Source: Acidobacteriota bacterium (lineage in GTDB: Bacteria; Acidobacteriota; UBA6911; RPQK01; JAPXNP01). From it: a stretch of 5,475 bases of DNA. The DNA lies in NCBI GenBank assembly GCA_030614585.1, contig JAUWTT010000319.1:1-5475 (forward strand), written 5' to 3'. Below are positions 1-5,475 of this stretch, piece after piece. The first letter of the stretch is position 1; each line of letters opens with the position of its first letter. Made by a program: the position numbers and the translations under genes. The notes below the pieces were generated by a model. That model worked only from the letters and a program-made list of their open reading frames with translations, was not told the origin of the DNA and searched no databases.

Positions 1-437
1 CCGATCAGGAGTATCTGAATGTTGTGGAAAAAATAACAGAAATGAATGTATTCGGAGAAGATCACCCAGGGCAGCTTCTCGCTGAGGTATAGGTGTGGAT
101 AGCCGCTGAACAATAGCGTCTCCCAATGCTGGATGACTTCGGTGAGACTCCAGTTTCCGAACGCAGCTGCAAAGACCTCCACTTCTTTGTAGAAGACCAG
201 CATCAGAGGCACTGGGTACCAGCTTCTGAGAAACTGAAACCAGCCTTTTGACTCCCAGGGTGCAAACCTCAGGGAAAACACCAGCAAAGCAGCGGCCAGG
301 TGGGCCACAAGATAGGTGGGCCAGTTGTTCAGTGTAGTTCTCTCGATGGAAACGATGAGTGCGGTGATGAGGAGATAACTCACCACTAGCATATCCGTCC
401 AAGTTTGCAGTCTCACAGCCACTTTCGGTTCATCCAT
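1..437 (-). CDS. Second AUR1/PAP2-like membrane protein (N-terminal part, cut by window edge)
   Basis: The frame is open from an ATG at 437 to the left edge, giving 145 codons (MDEPKVAVRLQTW...) with no stop. The protein is strongly hydrophobic, with likely membrane segments near residues 13-30, 40-56, 73-90 and 121-145. Residues 108-139 (LLFSGYPHLYLSEKLPW, then SEYIHFCYFF) match in layout the upstream neighbour's residues 107-139 (KWFGQPSLWWARKGAPW, then ELMQFFYFTYFF), so I read it as a diverged relative of that PAP2 protein. The PSxH and HxxxD catalytic motifs would lie beyond the window, so activity cannot be judged. Its ATG begins 3 bases after the neighbour's TGA and has only a poor Shine-Dalgarno match (GAG, 2 bases upstream), which suggests translational coupling. 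Likely role by family: a membrane phosphatase or phosphotransferase acting on lipid phosphates. The coding call is firm; the family call is moderate because only the N-terminal half is visible. Confidence 0.72.
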   Translation of the reverse strand, partial: MDEPKVAVRLQTWTDMLVVSYLLITALIVSIERTTLNNWPTYLVAHLAAALLVFSLRFAPWESKGWFQFLRSWYPVPLMLVFYKEVEVFAAAFGNWSLTEVIQHWETLLFSGYPHLYLSEKLPWVIFSEYIHFCYFFHNIQILLI

Positions 438-440
438 AAC

Positions 441-1313
441 TCAATGAAACAAGAAACCGGCTACCAGCAGTGAAGCGATTCCCAACAAAGCCCCGACGAT
501 TACGTCGAGAACGTAGTGGTATCGGCCATAGACGGCCCCAAGCCACCTCCCCCCGGCGATGATAAGCGCAGGGATGCCCCCCTCCCAGCCCCAGATGCAC
601 CAGCACCAGAAGAGAAAGACGACAGCCGTCGCACTGTGCGCACTTGGCATTGCTCCACCCTTGTGTGCCACGTCGTCGTACATGATTGCCTCGACAACTC
701 TGGTGAAGGCGTAGCCCTTCTGGCGCTGTTCTGACGGGGAGAGGAGTCCCGCTTCGATCAATGCCCACCGAGGTCCCTTGGCTGGGGTGATGGCAAAGAA
801 CGTATAGGAGATCAGATACCCGAAAGCCGTTGCAAAGGTCATCGCCTGAAAGTCTTCTATCCGTTGGTGGTAGTGAAGGTAAAGCCCAAGTCCAAACGTG
901 TAGAAGAAGTAGGTGAAATAGAAGAACTGCATCAACTCGGTCACCCAGGGAGCACCCTTTCGAGCCCACCACAGGCTGGGCTGTCCAAACCACTTTTCTT
1001 CGAACGCGATGATCGGTGGGTCATAACTGAAGGTTGGCAAATGAAAAGCTCTTAACATGTGGCCGGACCACATATATGCCCACCAGAAGAAGATGACCGG
1101 GCTCCACAAGAAGAGGATCTTCGATCCTGGGAATGACTCGCCGAAGAAGAACTCAGGACGGAGAACTGAAAACAGAAAGTAGGCAACGAGGAGCAGGTTC
1201 ACGGTAAGAATCCGTACCAGCAATCGATACGGAAGTCTCGACTTCAACACGAGCAGGGTATGGATAGTCAGATAGACGATTGGGAGCCAGTGCACCCACA
1301 GCGAAATATGCAT
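441..1313 (-). CDS. AUR1-like PAP2 superfamily membrane phosphatase/phosphotransferase
   Basis: This complete 290-residue protein starts at ATG 1313 and ends at TGA 441. The start is the only reasonable one, since an in-frame TAA lies three codons upstream; no strong ribosome binding site is visible. About eight hydrophobic segments are apparent (near residues 9-23, 33-51, 65-83, 125-147, 158-176, 227-243, 246-262 and 268-288). The PAP2 catalytic signature is present: a weak first motif around K179-G-P-R182, then MPSAHS with S224 and H226, then GRYHYVLD with R264, H266 and D270. The RYHYxxD form of the last motif is typical of the AUR1/inositol-phosphorylceramide-synthase branch (PAP2_3) rather than of classic PgpB enzymes. 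Such proteins remove phosphate from lipid phosphates or transfer phospho-head groups at the membrane, using the second His as nucleophile. The substrate is not predictable from sequence. It is paired with a related gene 3 bases downstream and follows a reductase gene pair, which hints at lipid remodelling. Confidence 0.88.
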   Translation of the reverse strand: MHISLWVHWLPIVYLTIHTLLVLKSRLPYRLLVRILTVNLLLVAYFLFSVLRPEFFFGESFPGSKILFLWSPVIFFWWAYMWSGHMLRAFHLPTFSYDPPIIAFEEKWFGQPSLWWARKGAPWVTELMQFFYFTYFFYTFGLGLYLHYHQRIEDFQAMTFATAFGYLISYTFFAITPAKGPRWALIEAGLLSPSEQRQKGYAFTRVVEAIMYDDVAHKGGAMPSAHSATAVVFLFWCWCIWGWEGGIPALIIAGGRWLGAVYGRYHYVLDVIVGALLGIASLLVAGFLFH

Positions 1314-1357
1314 AGCCGGGATTTAAACCTGGAACTTTATCTTTGGTGGAAAACAGC

Positions 1358-1387
1358 ATTAAACCATTTCGGCTCTGCCTGAGACAA
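1358..1387 (-). promoter_or_regulatory. Possible sigma70-type promoter for the PAP2-like gene pair
   Basis: On the minus strand, TTGTCT (1382-1387, 4 of 6 matches to the -35 consensus) is followed after 18 bases by TTTAAT (1358-1363, 5 of 6 matches to the -10 consensus). This would start transcription roughly 35-40 bases before the ATG at 1313. It lies in the only real intergenic gap of the window (1314-1425), which makes separate expression of the two membrane genes plausible. The match is by eye and such boxes occur by chance in AT-rich gaps. The same gap shows no convincing hairpin plus T-run terminator after the TAA at 1426, so read-through from the upstream reductase genes is also possible. 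Confidence 0.3.
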
Positions 1388-1425
1388 ACTGGCGACTGTG
1401 GAAACGTATGAAAAATGCCGACAGG

Positions 1426-4400
1426 TTACGCTCTGCTGGGAAGAGTGGCGCGGAATTCCTTCAATTGTTCTTCAACATGCTCGAGGATCGCTTCCTGCCG
1501 AAGGAGTTCCTCTCGGTGCCGCTTCAGGAAGTAGTGAATAGTCTCTATCCTGAGCCGAATAGAGCCGGTTGGCTTATTCTCGTCCAGGTCTCTGAAGCTG
1601 AAGAACGGACGGCCTGCCTTCTCGATGATCTGTTCGATTACCCTGCAAATCGGGGCATCATGTCCACACTTGAAATTTGAAACCTCCACGGCGATCAGAT
1701 TGGGATGCCGGGCGGCAAACTTTGCTGCCCAAACCTTGTGGGATGATGAGGCAACACTCGGACTCTTCCATACATCAGTGATGTCTAATGGGTGAGCCAT
1801 CGCCCCGGTGGCAACTTCCTCCCTGAAAAGTCGATCGACTAAATCTCCACGATGGGGCAGGGTACTTTGGGAGAGTACCGGGTATCCAAGCTTCTGAAAC
1901 TCTTCGAAGATACCCTGGTTGAGGCCGGGATCATGATGGTAGGGGCGTCCCAGCGCCAGTATTCCCAATCGTTTCTCCCTCTCCAGCATGTCAATGACAT
2001 CACGAGCTTGCTTCTGGACGTCTGTGCGCCATCTAGTTAAGGTTTCAAAGCCTTTCTCGACCGCCCTTTCGTTTTCTTCGGGAGAAAGTCCCAGGACGTC
2101 TCCCCAGGCCTGAATCAACTGACGGGCAAGTAGTTTCCGGTCCACAAAGTCGATGAATGGGCTCACCCATTCAATTCCGTGATCGGCAAAGACATTGTTC
2201 TCTTTCGTAAAGGCGGCCTTCGCCACCTGTGGAGTCGCGATGACCGTGGCGCAAGCATTGGTCCCTTTGGCGTTCACCAGGGGAGAATCCAGGACATCCA
2301 GCATCGGGAAAAAGATGTGACTCAGAGGTTTGCGCTTGTGCTGCTTGTAGATCAGATTATGGATGTGGGCAATGACCACCTTCGATGGAAAGCAGGGATC
2401 AATCGCTCCTCGGCTCGTACCCTCCCGGTACATCTTGTCGTTTGTGTAGTCCGAGTAGACGATGTTCTCAGCAAGGATACCCAGGCTTTCCAGATATCCG
2501 GAAAAGAATGGAGCATAGATGTACAGGTTGAGAACCCGGGGAATCCCCACTCGGACTTCGGAACGCCTTCTCATAAGATCTGCCCGTTTTCGGAGTGAGG
2601 GACGAAGCGACCAGCGCGGCGGTTCGTCTGCAACTGATTCTGCCTCAGGGGATCGCCACACCGAACGAGCCGCAACCCGAATGAGGTCGGGGTTGTCCTT
2701 ACGGGTCTGTTTCAGGCCTGCCACAATCTCGCGCAACTCATCGACGTCCTCTACTGCCCCCTTCTCGCAAGTGGAAACGATCAACCTCTCTTCATCGCGT
2801 TTGAGAGGAACTTCTGATTGGACCGGTTTGTCGTTGAGGGGTGCGACACCTTCGACTCGAAAATCGACAAATGTCCTGAGACACTGGTTCTTACAGAACT
2901 TACAGCGGGTCTTCTCATTCGAAGTCGTGTGATAAGTGATGCCTCCAACCGCTTCGAGCCCGATGAATCGAGACTGGTGGCCCCCTTGCCATAGTCGCAA
3001 GGCCTCCAGGGCTGCCCCGATGGCCCCAGCCTCACCACAATGCTTGTGAACGATGATCTGAGGGTCGTGATCCGAGCGCTCGAAACGAGCCCGAATGTAA
3101 TCGACTTGGGCTTTCACCGCAGCCAAATTTCGCTGCGTCCCTCCCTGAAGAATGAAGGTCTTCCCCAGTTTCGTCAGGTTTGGGATCTTTGCGACATAGA
3201 GCCAAATGTTCTTGGGAAGCACTGCTGCCAGACCGGCCAGAAGTTCTTCCGGGGTCCACCCCTGACGCTGATAGTTCACGATGTCGGTCTGGAGAAAGAC
3301 GGCGCATCCGTAGGAGAACTCAGGCATTTGCTCTGCAGAAAAGGCCTTCTCGGCATACTCGTCGACAGTGAAGCCCAGACTTTCTACCGTCGCTTGCAGA
3401 AAGTAGCCGTTGCCTGCTGAGCACTGCGTGTTCAGCATGAAATCCTTGACGTGCCCGTTTTTGAGAATAATGAGTTTGATGTCCTGGCCTCCAACATCAA
3501 TGATGACGTCAGGATCAGCGTAGATCTGGAGTGCAGATCGGGCGTGAGCTACCGTTTCTACAAGGGCCACATCTGCCCGGAGGACCTTTTGCAGAACATC
3601 CTTGGCGTACCCGGTCGTTGCGGTTCCAAGAACTTCGGGCTTGGCACCACGGCCTTCGAAATCCCGCCGAAGTTCGTCAGCGATTTCGATCGTATCCTGG
3701 ATCGGGTTACCCTTGGACAGGTGGTAAGCCTTGGCGAGGACCGACCCATCTTCACCGAGCAGGACACCTTTTGTTGACGTCGAACCTCCGTCAATTCCCA
3801 GAAAACAGGGTACGGTCGAGTCCGTCAGTATCGCCGGCGGAGCAAAAGGGCTCGGAGTGAACTCTCCAAGAAACGTATTCAGTTCCTCGTCCGAACTCCG
3901 TAACCCCGTGATCGAAAAACGATGCTTGTCGGAAGATCCGCGGTTCACTCTTTCTTCCAGGCGCTCAACTCCGGAATACCTTCCGATACTCTCTTCGAGT
4001 TCTTTCCCGAACTCTGCAGCACCCATACTGCCAAAGTAGTGACCATCTTCCGGCGCACGGATAAGCTCCTCCAAAGGAACATTCTCCGGAATCTTTACCC
4101 CGCGTTCTTCCCACATGTTCGGCAGGTTCTCCCTCCACGCCTCCTGCATGCCAACGATGAAGGTGTTGGGTCCGCCCAGAAGGAGTACGTTTGGGAGCAA
4201 AGTATTTCCGCGCGTAAGCACAGTGAGATTCTGGAGGACAATCGCTTCGAACAGAGACGCCATCAACTCTTCCTCCGGGATCCCCTGTTTCTGCAGGCTG
4301 TTGATGTCGGTCTCGGAAAAGACTCCACATTTTCCGGCAACACGATGAATCCTGACGTCGGAAAAGCGCATACCGGCAAGGTCCTCGGGAGCGATATTCA

Positions 4401-4878
4401 ATTTTGCGCCGATTTTGTCCAGCACGGCACCGGTGCCACCGGCACACTTGTCGTTCATCGTAGCGATCTTCTTGCGCTGTTCAGTGACCGTTTGATCTCT
4501 GAAGATGATGATCTTGCTGTCCTGGCCACCCAGCTCTATAACTGAATACACATCGGGAAACTGCTGCTCAACGGTCAGGGAAACGGCGTGCACTTCCTGG
4601 ACAAAACGGCCTCCAACAAACTCGGCAAGGCCGGATCCTCCCGAACCCGTAAAGAAGATTCGAGCGTTGTGCTCTGATATGCCCGCTTCCTGCTCGATGC
4701 GCAACAGGAAGTTGAGCACTTCCTGCCCTTGCCGTGCCTCGTGGCGCTGGTAATCCCGCCAGACGATTCTATTTGAATTCCGGTCCAGCACAACTGCCTT
4801 AACGGTTGTGGATCCTACGTCCATCCCGATCAGGTAGTCATTGGAGTCTTTCAACTGGATCATTGGTCTAGTGAGCAC
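1426..4878 (-). CDS. Double BcrAD/BadFG (ASKHA) activase fused to DUF2229/COG3580 region; ATP-dependent reductase component
   Basis: This is a 1150-residue protein, complete at both ends. ASKHA domain 1 (about 15-300) has the nucleotide-binding loop GMDVGSTTVKAVV, ELGGQDSK (115-122) and cluster cysteines C145 (NDKCAGGTG) and C184 (GKCGVF). ASKHA domain 2 (about 357-630) repeats this with GIDGGSTSTKG, DVGGQDIK (461-468), C486 (TQCSAGNG) and C525 (YGCAVF). A cysteine patch follows (C659, C662, C666, with C704). The DUF2229/COG3580 region (about 776-1125) has VGIPRVLNLY, DPCFPSK (C829), C876, LGRPYHHDPGLNQG and FKCGHD (C1071). Family members hydrolyse ATP to push one electron at low potential into a dehydratase or reductase partner. 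Here the partner is probably the DUF2229 region itself plus the product of the gene directly upstream. It should be cytosolic and oxygen-sensitive. Similar large proteins include YjiL-type activases of unknown substrate and PlsA-type proteins of anaerobic plasmalogen synthesis. Architecture is confident; substrate is unknown. Confidence 0.92.
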   Translation of the reverse strand: MLTRPMIQLKDSNDYLIGMDVGSTTVKAVVLDRNSNRIVWRDYQRHEARQGQEVLNFLLRIEQEAGISEHNARIFFTGSGGSGLAEFVGGRFVQEVHAVSLTVEQQFPDVYSVIELGGQDSKIIIFRDQTVTEQRKKIATMNDKCAGGTGAVLDKIGAKLNIAPEDLAGMRFSDVRIHRVAGKCGVFSETDINSLQKQGIPEEELMASLFEAIVLQNLTVLTRGNTLLPNVLLLGGPNTFIVGMQEAWRENLPNMWEERGVKIPENVPLEELIRAPEDGHYFGSMGAAEFGKELEESIGRYSGVERLEERVNRGSSDKHRFSITGLRSSDEELNTFLGEFTPSPFAPPAILTDSTVPCFLGIDGGSTSTKGVLLGEDGSVLAKAYHLSKGNPIQDTIEIADELRRDFEGRGAKPEVLGTATTGYAKDVLQKVLRADVALVETVAHARSALQIYADPDVIIDVGGQDIKLIILKNGHVKDFMLNTQCSAGNGYFLQATVESLGFTVDEYAEKAFSAEQMPEFSYGCAVFLQTDIVNYQRQGWTPEELLAGLAAVLPKNIWLYVAKIPNLTKLGKTFILQGGTQRNLAAVKAQVDYIRARFERSDHDPQIIVHKHCGEAGAIGAALEALRLWQGGHQSRFIGLEAVGGITYHTTSNEKTRCKFCKNQCLRTFVDFRVEGVAPLNDKPVQSEVPLKRDEERLIVSTCEKGAVEDVDELREIVAGLKQTRKDNPDLIRVAARSVWRSPEAESVADEPPRWSLRPSLRKRADLMRRRSEVRVGIPRVLNLYIYAPFFSGYLESLGILAENIVYSDYTNDKMYREGTSRGAIDPCFPSKVVIAHIHNLIYKQHKRKPLSHIFFPMLDVLDSPLVNAKGTNACATVIATPQVAKAAFTKENNVFADHGIEWVSPFIDFVDRKLLARQLIQAWGDVLGLSPEENERAVEKGFETLTRWRTDVQKQARDVIDMLEREKRLGILALGRPYHHDPGLNQGIFEEFQKLGYPVLSQSTLPHRGDLVDRLFREEVATGAMAHPLDITDVWKSPSVASSSHKVWAAKFAARHPNLIAVEVSNFKCGHDAPICRVIEQIIEKAGRPFFSFRDLDENKPTGSIRLRIETIHYFLKRHREELLRQEAILEHVEEQLKEFRATLPSRA

Positions 4879-4888
4879 CTACTTCCGA
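4861..4888 (-). promoter_or_regulatory. Start-site choice for the activase gene: GTG 4878 or ATG 4863
   Basis: Two in-frame starts compete. GTG at 4878 directly follows the upstream TAG (4881-4879) and has GGAAG 3 bases before it. ATG at 4863 has AGGTG about 12 bases before it, a rather long spacing. The ATG would remove five residues (MLTRP) and leave MIQLKDSND before the first conserved strand, which starts near residue 15, so neither choice affects the domain. Both put the ribosome binding site in or beside the end of the upstream gene, in keeping with translational coupling. Confidence 0.5.
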
Positions 4889-5475
4889 TCCATCAGGCTA
4901 CTGACATGGAGAACGAAATTGGCGGCAACGCCGGCCATCTCCTGATGCCGAGGAAAGGAGTAACTTGGTTCCTGAAGCTCAGGGCGAGCGGCAATGTAGT
5001 CACGAATGTCGTCGAGTCGTTTTCCGGTCAGCTCAAGTGCTCCCTGGAACTCTTCCTTGGCCCTTCTTCGAGCATCGGTGAGTGCCATCTGAACCCGACT
5101 GAAGGCGTTGATTTCTCCGTCTCCGGAAGTCTCAATAGAGACGAAAAGGAGGTCGTCATGCTGGCTCGTTACAGCCGCCATTACCCCATCGGATTGGGTG
5201 GACGGCATACAGCCGAACGGCTTCAGACTCAGAACCATGTGACAAAGTCGGTTGCGGGTGTAGTAAATGCTTTTCGCCACCTCGAGGTGGCCCTCTCCAC
5301 CCCTGGTTAGAGGATCATAGTAGGGGGCTGCGAGTCGGGAGAAAATCTTCTGTTTCACCAGCCCATGACTGATCCCACCTAGTTTGCCACCGATCCGATG
5401 ATACTGCCTCGAGTAGACTCGGTCCGCGATTGTGAAGAGCAGCGGTTTCTTGAGAAAGGAGAGTTGGTTGGCCAA
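4879..5475 (-). CDS. COG3581-type 2-hydroxyacyl-CoA dehydratase-related protein (C-terminal part, cut by window edge)
   Basis: The frame is open from the right edge to TAG 4879 and gives 198 residues. The codon at the edge is TTG, but I treat it as internal or unproven because proteins of this family are usually clearly longer and their N-terminal part should lie outside the window. The diagnostic stretch is residues 83-95 (SLKPFGCMPSTQS, with C89) followed by DGVMAAV, then FVSIETSGDGEINAFSRVQMA (111-131). This is the conserved C-terminal signature of COG3581 proteins, which are related to the HgdB/BcrBC dehydratase and reductase subunits. C78 and C89 are possible iron-sulfur ligands. The tail (about 130-170) is charged and probably helical. 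The stop abuts the GTG of the double-activase gene, so the two products very likely work together as an ATP-driven electron-transfer system. In many large fused relatives this domain sits at the C-terminus of the same chain; here it is a separate gene placed first. Confidence 0.8.
   Translation of the reverse strand: MANQLSFLKKPLLFTIADRVYSRQYHRIGGKLGGISHGLVKQKIFSRLAAPYYDPLTRGGEGHLEVAKSIYYTRNRLCHMVLSLKPFGCMPSTQSDGVMAAVTSQHDDLLFVSIETSGDGEINAFSRVQMALTDARRRAKEEFQGALELTGKRLDDIRDYIAARPELQEPSYSFPRHQEMAGVAANFVLHVSSLMDRK

Noticed and set aside
430..993. Minus-strand open frame of 187 codons overlapping the PAP2 gene
   Set aside because: It is another reading frame of the PAP2 gene, whose own frame carries the PSAH and RYHYVLD motifs and membrane segments; this one is low in recognisable content.
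1153..1359. Minus-strand open frame of 68 codons across the start of the PAP2 gene
   Set aside because: It mostly overlaps the real gene in another frame and has no recognisable features.
1395..1440. Intrinsic terminator after the activase gene (short T-run near 1411-1415)
   Set aside because: There is a TTTTT run on the coding strand just after the stop, but I find no GC-rich hairpin before it.
1408..1680. Plus-strand open frame of 90 codons
   Set aside because: It is antisense to the C-terminal end of the DUF2229 region, including the FKCGHD motif, and has no supporting motif of its own.
3922..4545. Plus-strand open frame of 207 codons
   Set aside because: It lies wholly antisense to the first ASKHA domain, which has clear conserved motifs; the plus-strand translation shows no recognisable domain.
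4906..5310. Plus-strand open frame of 134 codons
   Set aside because: It is antisense to the COG3581 protein, whose KPFGCMPSTQS and SGDGEINAFSR stretches support the minus strand.
5473..5475. TTG at the right edge as true start of the COG3581 gene
   Set aside because: The frame is open to the edge, no upstream bases are available to judge a ribosome binding site, and a 198-residue protein would lack the N-terminal part usual for the family.

Overview
This is a bacterial segment of moderate GC content in which every gene I can support lies on the minus strand. Read in the direction of transcription (right to left), it has four consecutive genes: (1) the C-terminal part of a COG3581-type protein related to 2-hydroxyacyl-CoA dehydratase (4879-5475, cut by the right edge); (2) a 1150-residue protein with two fused BcrAD/BadFG (ASKHA) activase domains followed by a DUF2229/COG3580 region (1426-4878); (3) a complete 290-residue AUR1-like PAP2 membrane protein (441-1313); (4) the N-terminal 145 residues of a second membrane protein that looks like a diverged relative of gene 3 (1-437, cut by the left edge).

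Genes 1 and 2 abut with no spacer and should form one functional unit. The family couples ATP hydrolysis at ASKHA domains holding a [4Fe-4S] cluster to low-potential electron delivery into a partner iron-sulfur protein. Known members activate 2-hydroxyacyl-CoA dehydratases or benzoyl-CoA reductase, and related large fused forms act in anaerobic plasmalogen and ether-lipid formation (PlsA/PlsR in Clostridium, and PlsA-like glycerol ester reductases). Genes 3 and 4 are separated by 3 bases and are probably translationally coupled. They resemble PAP2-superfamily lipid phosphatases or phosphotransferases of the inositol-phosphorylceramide-synthase (AUR1) type. A 112-base gap with a possible promoter and no visible terminator separates the two pairs.

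The attractive joint reading is a lipid-modifying cluster: an oxygen-sensitive ATP-driven reductase acting on a lipid, next to membrane enzymes that remove or exchange phosphate head groups. This rests on family knowledge and adjacency, not on proof of substrate. The chemistry suggests an anaerobe or facultative anaerobe; I cannot name the taxon. I see no RNA genes, mobile elements, CRISPR arrays or notable repeats, apart from the protein-level duplication of the ASKHA domain.
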